Part shown: positions 52,923 to 63,546 of the stretch, in pieces | Numbering within the stretch: the stretch's first letter is position 1 | How the letters are laid out: the number at the start of each line of letters is the position of its first letter | From: Actinomadura macra NBRC 14102 | GTDB lineage: Bacteria; Actinomycetota; Actinomycetes; Streptosporangiales; Streptosporangiaceae | Reading direction: 5' to 3' | Length of the DNA: 64,000 nt | Assembly: GCF_001552215.1 (NCBI RefSeq) | Contig: NZ_BCQT01000019.1 | Span: 310,001-374,000, forward strand | Notes under the pieces: generated by a model | Database searches by the model: none | What the model saw: the letters and a program-made list of their open reading frames with translations, nothing else | Told to the model about the DNA's origin: nothing | Program-made: the position numbers and the translations under genes

Positions 52923-53708
52923 GTGAACGGCATCTATGACGACCCCTGGGCGTACGAGCTGGCGTGCTCGTTCCGCGACGTGCCCGCCGAGGCCGGCGTC
53001 CTGCTCCGGTGGTGCGCCGAGCATCGCCCCGAGAGCGCAGGTCCCGTCCGGACGGTGCTGGAACTGGCCGCCGGGCCCGCCGAGCATGCCCGCGAACTCG
53101 CGCGCCGCGGACTGACCGCGACCGCGCTCGACCTGAACCCGGCGATGTGCGCCTACGCCGCCGCCGAGGCCCGCCGCGCCGGGGTCGCCCTGGAGGTCGT
53201 CCAGGACGACATGACCCGGTTCGACCTGGGTCGCCGCTTCGACCTCGTGGTGACCATGCTCGACTCCACGTCCCACCTGATGACCCTGGACGCGTTCGTC
53301 GCGCACCTGCGGCGCGTCGCGGCGCACCTGTCCCCCGGCGGGCTCTACATCGTGGAGATGTCGCACCCGCGCGACCGGCTGGGCGACGACCCGAGCGTCA
53401 GCACCGGCTGGACGGTCGAGCGCGACGGCGTCCAGGCCACCGTCCGGTGGGGCGAGCCCACCGACCGCCTCGACCCGGTCACCCAGATCGCCGACGACCA
53501 CGTGACGGTGACGATCGACGGCGACCGGGTGATCCGCGATGTCGTCCCCTACCGGTTCTGGACGGCCACCGAGCTGGACGCCGCGATCCGCCTCGCGGGC
53601 GGGCTGGGCGTCGCGGGCCGGTACGGCGACTTCGGGGCCGGGGCGGACACCGTGCCGCTCACCGACCCCGGCGCGTGGCGCATGATCACCGTGCTGCGTC
53701 CCGTGTGA
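52923..53708 (+). CDS. Class I SAM-dependent methyltransferase
   Basis: A 261-residue methyltransferase. Motif I is VLELAAGPAEHARELA, motif II is ATALDLNPAMCAYAA, motif III is VVQDDMTRFDL, and FDLVVTMLDSTSHL and LSPGGLYIVEM follow, a normal Rossmann order. The substrate is unknown. The GTG at 52923 is chosen because GGGAGG lies 8 nt before it; the frame opens at 52890. Its stop codon is directly adjacent to the stop of convergent glyA, sharing the palindrome TGATCA with no room for a terminator. Confidence 0.9.
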   Translation: MNGIYDDPWAYELACSFRDVPAEAGVLLRWCAEHRPESAGPVRTVLELAAGPAEHARELARRGLTATALDLNPAMCAYAAAEARRAGVALEVVQDDMTRFDLGRRFDLVVTMLDSTSHLMTLDAFVAHLRRVAAHLSPGGLYIVEMSHPRDRLGDDPSVSTGWTVERDGVQATVRWGEPTDRLDPVTQIADDHVTVTIDGDRVIRDVVPYRFWTATELDAAIRLAGGLGVAGRYGDFGAGADTVPLTDPGAWRMITVLRPV

Positions 53709-54980
53709 TCAGGGTGCGGGAGCCCAACCGGGCATCGGGTAGGCCGCGAGCGTCTCGCGGACCTCGCCGGCGACCCGCTCGACGACCGTCTCGTCCTGCT
53801 TGGCGGCGGCCTGGACGACCTCGTCGATCCAGCCGGCGACGCGTGGCATCCGCTCCTCGGTGAACCCGCGGGTGGTGATCGCGGCGGTGCCGAGCCTCAG
53901 CCCGGACGGGTCGAAGGGCTTGCGCGGGTCGAACGGGACGGCGTTGTAGTTCAGCTCGATGCCGGCCCGGTCGAGCGCCTGCGCGGCGACCTTGCCCGGG
54001 ACGCCCTTGTTCGTGAGGTCGATCAGGATGAGGTGGTTGTCGGTGCCACCGGAGACCAGGTCGTAGCCGCGCTCCAGCAGCGCCGCCGCCAGGGCCTTGG
54101 CGTTCACCACGATCTGCCGCGCGTACCCGGCGAAGTCCGGGCGGGCGGCCTCGCTCAGCGCCACGGCGATGGCCGCGGTGGTGTGGTTGTGCGGTCCGCC
54201 CTGAAGGCCGGGGAAGACCGCCTTGTCGACCGCCTTGGCGTGCTCCGCGGACGACATGATCATCGCGCCCCGCGGGCCGCGCAACGTCTTGTGCGTGGTC
54301 GTGGAGATCACCTCGACGTGGCCCACCGGGGACGGATGGGCGCCGCCCGCGATCAGGCCCGCGATGTGGGCGACGTCCGCGGCCAGCACCGCTCCGGCCT
54401 CGCGGGCGATCTCGGCGAACGCCGGGAAGTCGATCGTGCGCGGGACGGCGGTGCCGCCGCACCAGATGAGCTTCGGCCGCTCCTTGAGCGCGAGGTCGCG
54501 GACCTGGTCCATGTCGACCCGTCCGGTGTCAGCGCGCACGTCGTAGCGGACCGGCCGGAACCACTTGCCGGTGACCGACACCGACCAGCCGTGCGTCAGG
54601 TGACCGCCCATCGGCAGGGACAGCCCCATCACCGTGTCGCCCGGCTCCAGGAACGCCATGTACACCGCGAGGTTGGCGGGCGAGCCGGAGTACGGCTGGA
54701 CGTTGGCGTGCTCGACGCCGAACAGGGCCTTGGCCCGCTCGATGGCGAGCAGTTCGATCGGATCGACGTTCTGCTGGCCCTCGTAGTAGCGCTTGCCCGC
54801 GTAGCCCTCGGAGTACTTGTTGGTCAGGACCGTGCCGGTGGCCTCCAGCACGGCGGGCGAGACATAGTTCTCCGAGGCGATGAGCCGGATCTTCTCGAAC
54901 TGGCGCCGGGCCTCGGCCTCGACCAGTCCGGCGATCTCGGGGTCCTGGTCCCGCAGGTGGGGAACGGCCGGTTCGTGCAT
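53709..54980 (-). CDS. glyA: Serine hydroxymethyltransferase
   Basis: A 423-residue PLP enzyme that converts serine and tetrahydrofolate to glycine and methylene-THF. Seen: ENYVSPAVLEATGTVLTNKYSEGY near the N-terminus, NVQPYSGSPANLAVY, and the PLP lysine in ISTTTHKTLRGPRGA. GGAGG lies 6 nt before the ATG. A ZTP-type riboswitch precedes it, tying expression to folate and purine status. Since actinomycetes often have two glyA genes, this may be the riboswitch-controlled second copy. Confidence 0.96.
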   Translation of the reverse strand: MHEPAVPHLRDQDPEIAGLVEAEARRQFEKIRLIASENYVSPAVLEATGTVLTNKYSEGYAGKRYYEGQQNVDPIELLAIERAKALFGVEHANVQPYSGSPANLAVYMAFLEPGDTVMGLSLPMGGHLTHGWSVSVTGKWFRPVRYDVRADTGRVDMDQVRDLALKERPKLIWCGGTAVPRTIDFPAFAEIAREAGAVLAADVAHIAGLIAGGAHPSPVGHVEVISTTTHKTLRGPRGAMIMSSAEHAKAVDKAVFPGLQGGPHNHTTAAIAVALSEAARPDFAGYARQIVVNAKALAAALLERGYDLVSGGTDNHLILIDLTNKGVPGKVAAQALDRAGIELNYNAVPFDPRKPFDPSGLRLGTAAITTRGFTEERMPRVAGWIDEVVQAAAKQDETVVERVAGEVRETLAAYPMPGWAPAP

Positions 54981-55026
54981 GACTGCCTCCGCACTGTTCG
55001 CGCCGGGCTCGCTTCGGGCGCCCCGG

Positions 55027-55040
55027 CGGGTGGGGACCCG
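55027..55040 (-). terminator. Hairpin just after the ZTP aptamer
   Basis: CGGGT-CCCC-ACCCG, a 5-bp stem directly 3' of the aptamer and about 50 nt before glyA. It could be the expression-platform stem. There is no T-run, so translational or Rho-type control is also possible. Confidence 0.4.
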
Positions 55041-55123
55041 TACACCCAGGCGCGCGGTGTGCGGAACTAGTGTCGCTTCCCGGTGGTTGTCTCCACCTTG
55101 ACTGCGCCAGTCGCGTTGGCGCC
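55041..55123 (-). promoter_or_regulatory. ZTP (pfl-type) riboswitch upstream of glyA
   Basis: On the glyA strand the leader contains, in order, GCGACUGGCG, a hairpin GGUGG/CCACC, GGGAAGCG, and a second hairpin ACACC/GGUGU whose loop holds CGCCUG. The GGCG of the first part can pair with CGCC in the loop, the pfl pseudoknot. These are the conserved parts of the ZTP riboswitch, known to sense ZTP/ZMP when folate is low and often found before glyA in actinobacteria. The closing P1 helix looks short (about 3 bp). It overlaps the last codons of the upstream EamA gene. Confidence 0.75.
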
Positions 55124-56044
55124 ATCATAGCGATCCCGGCCCGCCGGGCGCGGCGTCCGCGCGGGGAACGAGACGATGACAAGCCCGGCCAACAGGAGCA
55201 GGGACCCGGCTCCGACCGGCACCGACATCCGCTCGCCGAGGACGGCGACGGCGATGCCGGTGGCCACCAGCGGCTCGGCGAGGCTGAGCGTCCCCGCGGT
55301 CGCCGCGCTCACCCGCCGGAGGCCTGCGACGAAGGCCGTGTACGCGGCGGCGGTGGCGGCGATCCCCAGCCAGGCCACGAGCGCGGCCGTGCGCGGTGCG
55401 GCGAGTCTCGGCGTCTCCGCGAGCATCCACGGCAGCAGCGCCGTGCCACCGGCGAGAAGCGTGACCGAGACCGCGGCGGTCATGCCCACGTCCTGCCGGG
55501 TCAGGACCTTGGCGGACACGGTGTAGACGCCGAAGCACGTCCCGGCGACGAGGCTGAGCCCGATCCCCACGGGGTCGGCGTGGACCTGCGGTCCGGGGAC
55601 CATGAGCAGTGCGACGCCGCCGACCGCGCACGCCGTCCCCGCCCACCAGCGGCGTCCGAGGGCGCTCCCGAGGACGATCCGCTCGCACAGGCCCGTCGAC
55701 ACCGGCGCCAGACCGAACACGACCGCGGTCGCGACGGCGGCGCCGGTGCGGTCCACCGCGCTGAAGAACGACGCCTGGAAGGTGCCGGTCGCGGTGGTCG
55801 CTGCGGCAAGCGGCGGCCACGTCCCCCGTGCCAGCGGCCCACGCGCGAGGGTGAGGAACGTCCGGGGACGGGTCGCGAGCACCACGGCGGCGAGCACCAG
55901 GCCGCCGCCGAGGATCCGCGCACCGCCGACCGCGACCGGGCTCGCGGACGGTTCGGCCAGTGCCTGCGCCGGTCCGACCGTCCCCCACAGAATGCCCGCG
56001 ACGAGCACCAGCAGCACTCCCGAAGAGTTGTTCCATCGGTCCAT
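55067..56044 (-). CDS. EamA-family (DMT) transporter
   Basis: A 325-residue ten-helix exporter with two EamA repeats (about 10-145 and 155-290). GILWGTVGPAQAL, FSAVDRTGAAVATAVVFGLAPV and SLAEPLVATGIAVAVLGERMS are typical. The normal fold ends around LLLLAGLVIVSFPAR. The last ~30 residues (GRDRYDGANATGAVKVETTTGKRH) are encoded by the promoter and aptamer of the glyA riboswitch and are probably a passive tail. The ATG at 56044 follows TAGCGT by 7 nt. An Lrp/AsnC regulator lies upstream on the same strand and may control it; the substrate may be an amino acid. Confidence 0.88.
   Translation of the reverse strand: MDRWNNSSGVLLVLVAGILWGTVGPAQALAEPSASPVAVGGARILGGGLVLAAVVLATRPRTFLTLARGPLARGTWPPLAAATTATGTFQASFFSAVDRTGAAVATAVVFGLAPVSTGLCERIVLGSALGRRWWAGTACAVGGVALLMVPGPQVHADPVGIGLSLVAGTCFGVYTVSAKVLTRQDVGMTAAVSVTLLAGGTALLPWMLAETPRLAAPRTAALVAWLGIAATAAAYTAFVAGLRRVSAATAGTLSLAEPLVATGIAVAVLGERMSVPVGAGSLLLLAGLVIVSFPARTPRPAGRDRYDGANATGAVKVETTTGKRH
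55124..55129 (-). promoter_or_regulatory. -10 box of the glyA riboswitch transcript
   Basis: TATGAT lies immediately before the aptamer, inside the 3' end of the EamA coding region. It is the best -10 match in this segment and places the start of the RNA at the aptamer's 5' edge. Confidence 0.5.
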
Positions 56045-56051
56045 GGCCCCG

Positions 56052-56057
56052 ACGCTA
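56052..56057 (-). promoter_or_regulatory. Candidate -10 box, leaderless EamA gene
   Basis: TAGCGT on the minus strand ends 7 nt before the ATG at 56044. Confidence 0.45.
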
Positions 56058-56153
56058 GGAGAACGTGCGGTCCATTACGTTCACGACCGCTCTTCATTCG
56101 GTCTGGGCTGTCAGCACCGTCACCTATTCGGGCACAGGGCCAGTCTCTGGTGG

Positions 56154-56645
56154 CTAGCTGTAGGACGTTCGGCGCTCCCGTCGCTCAGGTGACGGAAGTT
56201 CGGCCTGTTCGACCGGCTGGACGTAGTCGTAGACGACGGTGGTGCGGACGTCCACGAACTCCTTGCGGCGGGCCAGCCGGTCGAGCACGAAGTCCCGCAG
56301 GTACGCGGTGCTCGGCACGGCCACGTGGACCAGGAGGTCCTCGTTCCCCGTGACCACGAACACTCCGACGGCCTCGGGCATCGCGGCCATGCTGTCGCGG
56401 GCCGACTCGATCGCCTCCCGCGACTGCGGCCGGATCCTGATCGAGATCAGCGCCTGCACACCGCGGTCGAGCCGCTCCAGGTCGGCCGCCGCGTGGAAGC
56501 CGGTGATGACGCCGCGCGACCGCAGCGCCCTCGTGCGCTCCAACGCCGTGGACGGGGCGATCCCGACCGCCTCGGCGAGCTCCCGGTTCGTCTGGCGCCC
56601 GTCGCGCTGCAGCCGCCGCAGGATCGCCTGGTCCACCGCGTCCAT
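56154..56645 (-). CDS. Lrp/AsnC-family transcriptional regulator
   Basis: A 163-residue regulator. The N-terminal HTH is DAVDQAILRRLQRDGRQTNRELAEAVGIAPSTALERTRALRSRGVI. The C-terminal RAM ligand domain (about 65-145) includes EAVGVFVVTGNEDLLVHVAV. Such proteins sense amino acids as octamers. The ATG at 56645 is fixed by GGGAGGGA upstream. It lies before the EamA exporter on the same strand, 109 bp apart, a common pairing in which the regulator induces amino acid export. Confidence 0.93.
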   Translation of the reverse strand: MDAVDQAILRRLQRDGRQTNRELAEAVGIAPSTALERTRALRSRGVITGFHAAADLERLDRGVQALISIRIRPQSREAIESARDSMAAMPEAVGVFVVTGNEDLLVHVAVPSTAYLRDFVLDRLARRKEFVDVRTTVVYDYVQPVEQAELPSPERRERRTSYS

Positions 56646-56720
56646 AAGGTCCCTCCCATCGTCGGCGGGTGCCGAACTCCCGCACGCGGAAACGCGCTCT
56701 GACACCCCGTCCACCGAAGA

Positions 56721-58199
56721 TTATTCGACCGGCGCGGCCACCGGCGTCGCCGGCACGGGCGCGGACGCGGGACGGCGGATCAGGACGAGCGCGGCCACAC
56801 CCGCGGCCAACGCGACCACCCCCGCCGTCGCGCACGCGGCGTTCAGCCCGGACGCGAAGGCCGCGTGCGCGGCGGCCTGCGGGACGCCGCTCGCCCGGCC
56901 GCCGGTGAGAGCGTGCGCGGCCGCGTCCCCGTCGGGAACCCGGTGTTCGAGGGAACGTTCCATCGTAGTGCGGAAGACGCTCCCGAGCACCGCGACGCCA
57001 AGCGCGTAGCCGAGCTGCCGGACGGTCCCGACCGCGCCCGCCGCCATCCCGCCGCGTTCGGGCGGCACCGAGGCCATCGCCGCCGCCGTCACGGTCGGCA
57101 TGGCCAGTCCGACGCCCACACCGGTGACGGCCAGCCCGGGGACCAGCGCCGTCCAACCCGAGCCGGCCGCCAGCACCGCCTGGCCCAACGTCCCGAACCC
57201 GATGAGCAGCATCCCGGCACCGACCGTCCAGCGGGGCGAGACTCCGTTCAGGAACCGCCCGGCCAGCGCGGAGACCGCGAAGGACAGGCCGCTGATCGGC
57301 AGCAGCACCAGACCGGCCGCGACCGCGTCCTGGCCCTGGACCGTCTGCAGCCACAGCGAGGTATAGGGCAGGTAGGAGAACGCCGCGCCGGACAGCACCA
57401 GCGAGGCGATCATGATCCCGGTGAAGGAAGGGCCGCGGAACAACCGCAGGTCCAGCAGCGGGTGCGGGTTCCCGGCCTCGACCGCGGCGAACACCGCCAG
57501 CGCGAGCAGCCCCGCCGCGGCCGTGCCGATCACGGCGGGCGAGCGCCAGCCCGCCTCGCCCGCGCGGGTCAGCGCGTAGGTGAGGGTCGCGGCGGCCGCG
57601 GCGAAGGAGACCACGCCCGGCACATCGATCCGCCGGGCCGCCGGGTCGCGGGACTCCGCCAGCACGCGAAGCGCCAGCACCACCGCCGCCGCCCCGGCCG
57701 GCAGATTCACCAGGAAGATCCATCGCCAGCCGAGGTGCGCGGTCAGCAGCCCGCCGATGACCGGCCCGGCCCCGGCCGCGGCGCCGCTGACCGCGCCCCA
57801 CACACCGAACGCCACGCCCCGGTCGCGGCCCTGGTAGGAGGCGTTCACCAGCGCCACGGTCGTGGCGAACATCGCCGCCGCGCCGGCGCCCTGCACGGCC
57901 CGCGCGGCGATCAGCGCCGGGGAGGCCGGCGCGACCCCGCAGGCCAGCGACGCCAGCGTGAACACCGCCAGCCCCGCCACGTACACCCGGCGGCGCCCGA
58001 CCAGGTCGGCGAGCCCGCCCGCCGCCAGCAGCGCGGCGGCCAGCACCAGCGCGTAGACGTCCATCACCCATTGCAGCGCGCCGTAGGACGTGCCGAGGCC
58101 CACCGCCATCTCGGGCAGCGCCACGGTCACGATGTTGACGTCGACCAGCAGCATGAACGTTCCCGCGCACACGGCCGTCAGCGGCCCCCACCTGCCCAT
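56721..58199 (-). CDS. MFS transporter (DHA2, 14 helices)
   Basis: A 492-residue exporter. TM1 is CAGTFMLLVDVNIVTVALPEM. Motif A lies in AGGLADLVGRRRVYVAG and motif C near GAVSGAAAGAGPVIGG. The segment WRWIFLVNLPAGAAAVV is typical of the EmrB/actinorhodin-type family. The ATG at 58199 has GAAGGGA upstream. It is divergent from a two-unit Lrp/AsnC-like regulator that probably governs it. The compound exported is unknown. Confidence 0.92.
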   Translation of the reverse strand: MGRWGPLTAVCAGTFMLLVDVNIVTVALPEMAVGLGTSYGALQWVMDVYALVLAAALLAAGGLADLVGRRRVYVAGLAVFTLASLACGVAPASPALIAARAVQGAGAAAMFATTVALVNASYQGRDRGVAFGVWGAVSGAAAGAGPVIGGLLTAHLGWRWIFLVNLPAGAAAVVLALRVLAESRDPAARRIDVPGVVSFAAAAATLTYALTRAGEAGWRSPAVIGTAAAGLLALAVFAAVEAGNPHPLLDLRLFRGPSFTGIMIASLVLSGAAFSYLPYTSLWLQTVQGQDAVAAGLVLLPISGLSFAVSALAGRFLNGVSPRWTVGAGMLLIGFGTLGQAVLAAGSGWTALVPGLAVTGVGVGLAMPTVTAAAMASVPPERGGMAAGAVGTVRQLGYALGVAVLGSVFRTTMERSLEHRVPDGDAAAHALTGGRASGVPQAAAHAAFASGLNAACATAGVVALAAGVAALVLIRRPASAPVPATPVAAPVE

Positions 58200-58300
58200 C
58201 GCGGATCCCTTCGTCGTCGTTCTCGGATCCGACAACACTCACCGCGAGAACGCCCAGAATCCACTCAACGGCTCCGAACTCCATGATTTTCGACATGACG

Positions 58301-58306
58301 TAGCCT
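58301..58306 (+). promoter_or_regulatory. Candidate -10 box for the two-unit Lrp gene
   Basis: TAGCCT ends 6 nt before GTG 58313 and 3 nt before ATG 58310. By the spacing seen elsewhere in the window, GTG 58313 is the likelier leaderless start. Confidence 0.4.
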
Positions 58307-58309
58307 CAG

Positions 58310-59290
58310 ATGGTGATTTCCGCTCAAGCCGATCAACTGGACCGCCGGCTGATCGAGGCCCTCCAGCTCGACGGCCGCGCGCCGTTCAACCGGATCGCGG
58401 ACGTCCTCGGCGTCTCCGACCAGACCGTGGCGCGCCGCTACCGGCGGCTCCGCTCGGCCGGCCTGCTCCGGGTCGTCGGCGTACCCGGCGCCGACCACGG
58501 CCGCTGGATCGTCCGGCTCCAGTGCGCACCGAGCGCCGTCCAGGGGGTCGCCGCCACACTGGCGCGCCGGCCAGACACGATCTGGGTGCAGCTCGTGTCC
58601 GGCGGCACCGAGATCCTCTGCATCGTCCGGCCCGTCACCGCCGACGACAGCGAGCAGATCCTGCTGGACGCGCTGCCGCGCACCGACCGGGTCATCGCGG
58701 TGGCCGCGCACCGTGTCCTGCACACCTTCTACGGCTCACCGCGCCGGGTGCGCTTCCTCGGGGCGCTCACCCCGGACGAGGCGCGGCGGCTGCGGCCCGC
58801 CGTCGAGCCGGCGGAGGAGACCGCCGCGACCGAGCCGCCCGATCCCGGCGACCGGGCCCTGCTGGAGGTGCTGGCCCGGGACGGCCGGGCCGGGCACGCC
58901 GAGTTGGCCGCGGCGACGGGCTGGTCGCCGTCCACGATCGGCCGCCGTATCGATCACCTGCGGGCCACCGGCGCGCTGCGGTACTACGCCGAGTTCGACC
59001 TGCGCTACGTCGGCTTCCGAGCCGCCGCCCGGCTGTGGATCACAGTGCCGCCCGCCGGGCTGGAGGTCACCGGACGGGCTCTCGCCGCCCACTCCGAGGC
59101 GGTGTTCGTCGCCGCGACGACCGGCCCCGCCAACCTCAATGTCGCCATCGTCTGCCGCGACTCCCGGGAGATCTACCGCTACCTCACCGAGCGGGTGGCG
59201 GCCCTGCCCGACGTCGGGCATGTGGAGACCACGCCCATCGCGCGGAACGTCAAGGGCGTCGGCAGCGTCCTGCCCGGCCATGTGAAGTGA
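58310..59290 (+). CDS. Two-unit Lrp/AsnC-family regulator (HTH-RAM-HTH-RAM)
   Basis: A 326-residue protein made of two Lrp/AsnC units in tandem. HTH 1 is at LDRRLIEALQLDGRAPFNRIADVLGVSDQTVARRYRRL and RAM-like domain 1 spans about residues 60-140. HTH 2 is at DRALLEVLARDGRAGHAELAAATGWSPSTIGRRIDHL (about 180-220), followed by RAM-like domain 2. A fused dimer of this sort is a known actinobacterial variant. It probably regulates the divergent MFS gene. ATG at 58310 or GTG at 58313 as start. A very strong hairpin follows its stop. Confidence 0.9.
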   Translation: MVISAQADQLDRRLIEALQLDGRAPFNRIADVLGVSDQTVARRYRRLRSAGLLRVVGVPGADHGRWIVRLQCAPSAVQGVAATLARRPDTIWVQLVSGGTEILCIVRPVTADDSEQILLDALPRTDRVIAVAAHRVLHTFYGSPRRVRFLGALTPDEARRLRPAVEPAEETAATEPPDPGDRALLEVLARDGRAGHAELAAATGWSPSTIGRRIDHLRATGALRYYAEFDLRYVGFRAAARLWITVPPAGLEVTGRALAAHSEAVFVAATTGPANLNVAIVCRDSREIYRYLTERVAALPDVGHVETTPIARNVKGVGSVLPGHVK

Positions 59291-59311
59291 GGACGGCGCG
59301 TGACATGACAA

Positions 59312-59340
59312 GCGCATGGCCCCCGGCGGGGGCCATGCGC
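59312..59340. terminator. Very strong bidirectional terminator
   Basis: A perfect 13-bp stem (GCGCATGGCCCCC paired with its complement) with a GGC loop sits between the Lrp-type gene and convergent rbpA. It is the longest perfect hairpin I found in the window. Confidence 0.85.
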
Positions 59341-59357
59341 GTGGAGTACGGGACCGG

Positions 59358-59732
59358 TCAGCTGCGGCCCGCGGCCTCCAGTGCTCTCTTGACGGCGGCG
59401 CGCTTCTGGCGGAGCTTGGCGAGCGCCTCTTCGAGGATGGCCTCGCCGTCCTCGTCGCTGCGGCGCTCCTTCACATAGGCCAGGTGCGTCTTGTACGGCT
59501 CGGTCTTCGGCGGAGCCGGCGGGTGCTCCGAGTCCTGACCCGCGGGGAACCCGCAGCGTGGGCAGTCCCACGTCTCGGGGACCGCGACGTCGGTCGCGAA
59601 GCTGGGGCGGGTCTCGTGCCTGTTGGCGCAGTAGAAGGTCACCCACACGCGGGGGGCGGCGTCGCCGCGCTCCGCCTCTCCCATCGGACCGGCCCCGACG
59701 CGGCTGCCCCGAATCGCGTTGCCACTACCCAC
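59358..59732 (-). CDS. rbpA: RNA polymerase-binding protein RbpA
   Basis: A 124-residue actinobacteria-specific transcription factor that binds RNA polymerase and the primary sigma factor and helps open promoters. The N-terminal tail SGNAIRGSRVGAGPMGEAERGDAAPR, the core with CANRHETRP and CPRCGFPAG, and the C-terminal sigma-interaction helix EDGEAILEEALAKLRQKRAA are all present. ATG start. It follows secG in the same direction by about 80 bp. It is a good taxonomic marker. Confidence 0.96.
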   Translation of the reverse strand: MGSGNAIRGSRVGAGPMGEAERGDAAPRVWVTFYCANRHETRPSFATDVAVPETWDCPRCGFPAGQDSEHPPAPPKTEPYKTHLAYVKERRSDEDGEAILEEALAKLRQKRAAVKRALEAAGRS

Positions 59733-59812
59733 GGACTACTCCTCGCTCAGTTTGCCCTTGCCACCCGTGACCTCGAGGGCGGCGCGGCGCTCGTACGTAT
59801 GGAACAGAAGGC

Positions 59813-60055
59813 TCAGCCGACGCCCTTGTGCTTGAACAGCAACCCGAGGACGACGATCGAGGCGAACCAGATGACGCCGACGCCAACGGTCAGCCGGTCA
59901 AGATTGCGCTCCACAACCGACGATCCGCCCAGCGACGACGAGATGCCGCCCCCGAACATGTCGGAAAGGCCGCCGCCCTTGCCCTTGTGCATCAAGACGA
60001 AGACCACCATCAGCAGGCTGGTGACGATGAGCACGATAGAGGTTGCGATGATCAC
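59813..60055 (-). CDS. secG: Preprotein translocase subunit SecG
   Basis: An 80-residue membrane protein with two helices (about residues 3-22 and 55-75) joined by the conserved loop VLMHKGKGGGLSDMFGGG. It is the accessory subunit of SecYEG, aiding protein export. GTG start. It lies downstream of tpiA, the usual place in high-GC Gram-positives. A palindrome (60131-60150) in the gap may separate the transcripts. Confidence 0.95.
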   Translation of the reverse strand: MIIATSIVLIVTSLLMVVFVLMHKGKGGGLSDMFGGGISSSLGGSSVVERNLDRLTVGVGVIWFASIVVLGLLFKHKGVG

Positions 60056-60130
60056 AGTTCTTCAGCGCCTTCTCTGGCCAGACCCGCGGGGAGCGGGGCT
60101 TGTCTGTCGTTCAAGGACGGAGGGTCGAGC

Positions 60131-60150
60131 CGGACGGGTTTACCCGTCCG
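60131..60150. terminator. Palindromic hairpin between tpiA and secG
   Basis: CGGACGGGT and ACCCGTCCG, perfect 9-bp arms around TT. Probably a terminator after tpiA, though its compact symmetry would also suit an operator for secG. Confidence 0.55.
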
Positions 60151-60224
60151 CTACGAAGGGTACGTCGAAGTCTCCCCTGGTACGGCAAGAACTCCCATGT
60201 CACACAGAATTGATCAGTTTGTGA

Positions 60225-61019
60225 TCAGACGGGGAGATCCCGGTACCGGCAGATCTTGACGAACTCTCCCGGGTCGAGGCTGGCACCACCGACCAAGGCA
60301 CCGTCCACATCGGACTGCGCCATGATCCCGGCGATGTTGTTCCCCTTGACCGAGCCGCCGTACAGGATACGCGTCTGGTCGGCCACTCCGCCGTCGTAGA
60401 GCTCGGCGATTCGCGTCCGGATGGCGCCACACACCTCTTGCGCGTCCTTCGGCGTGGCGACCTCCCCGGTGCCGATCGCCCAGACCGGCTCGTAGGCGAT
60501 CACGGTGCGGCGGACCTGCTCGGCGGTGAGCTTGTCGAGCCCGCCGTCGAGCTGCGCGAGGACGTGCGGGACCTGCTCGCCGGCCTTGCGGACGTCGAGA
60601 CCCTCCCCCACGCACAGGATCGGGGTGATGTCGGCGGCGAGCGCGGCCTTGGCCTTGGCGTTGACGACCGCGTCGTCCTCGGCGTGGTACTGGCGGCGCT
60701 CGGAGTGCCCGACGACGACGTAGGAGCAGCCCAGCTTGGCCAGCATCGACGCGGCGATCTCGCCGGTGTAGGCGCCGGAGGCGTGCTGCGAGACGTCCTG
60801 CGCCCCGTACTGGATCGCGTAGCGGTCGGCCTCGATCACCGTCTGCGCCGAGCGCAGCGCGGTGAACGGTGGCAGCACGACCACGTCGACGGCCTCGTAG
60901 TCGGCCTCCTTGAGCGCGAACGCCATCTTCTGGACGAGCAGGATCGCGTCCAGGTGGTTCTTGTTCATCTTCCAGTTGCCGGCCATGAGCGGCTTGCGGG
61001 AAGGGGTGACGGGGGCCAT
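60225..61019 (-). CDS. tpiA: Triose-phosphate isomerase
   Basis: A 264-residue TIM-barrel enzyme interconverting dihydroxyacetone phosphate and glyceraldehyde-3-phosphate. K18-type NWKMNKNHLDA at the N-terminus, the catalytic histidine in VVGHSERRQYH, the catalytic glutamate in AYEPVWAIGTG and the phosphate loop LYGGSVKGNN are intact. ATG start 3 bp after the pgk stop, so it is co-transcribed with gap-pgk. Confidence 0.97.
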   Translation of the reverse strand: MAPVTPSRKPLMAGNWKMNKNHLDAILLVQKMAFALKEADYEAVDVVVLPPFTALRSAQTVIEADRYAIQYGAQDVSQHASGAYTGEIAASMLAKLGCSYVVVGHSERRQYHAEDDAVVNAKAKAALAADITPILCVGEGLDVRKAGEQVPHVLAQLDGGLDKLTAEQVRRTVIAYEPVWAIGTGEVATPKDAQEVCGAIRTRIAELYDGGVADQTRILYGGSVKGNNIAGIMAQSDVDGALVGGASLDPGEFVKICRYRDLPV

Positions 61020-61022
61020 CGG

Positions 61023-62210
<1,188 letters not shown>

Positions 62211-62284
62211 CGGGATGCGTTGTCCTTCCGGATACGGCCGCGCCGCGGCCCGCCCCGGGGGGTGGCCACGGCGCGGTCAGCGGG

Positions 62285-63289
<1,005 letters not shown>

Positions 63290-63318
63290 GGAACGGCTCT
63301 CCTCATACGTCGTTTTAC

Positions 63319-63333
63319 CCGGTGTGACCGGGC
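63319..63333. promoter_or_regulatory. Dyad in the gap leader
   Basis: CCCGGT-GTG-ACCGGG, a perfect 6-nt-arm repeat 30 bp before the gap start codon. A -10-like TAGGGT (minus strand, 63373-63378) lies upstream, so the dyad would fall in the transcribed leader. It may be an operator or a leader hairpin. Confidence 0.35.
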
Positions 63334-63546
63334 CGTCCTCTTAGCTCGAACCGGGGTCTCCCCCTGCGCTCGACCCTATCCAATGACCCGCGGGTAGCCC
63401 GACACCGGCTGCGTGGGGAGTTGCGGGGGCGAATCCCCTCTTCGCCTGCGCGCGCACACCGCGTACGTTCCGTACCGTCGCCGAGCGTTCACCCACCTGT
63501 CACCGTGGCGGGTCAACCGGAGGGCCCCAGGATGTGTCTTTGACGT

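Noticed and set aside
55067..55123. Treating the EamA C-terminal tail as a conserved domain
   Set aside because: The residues are dictated by the ZTP aptamer sequence on the same strand, so they are best read as a by-product of the overlap.
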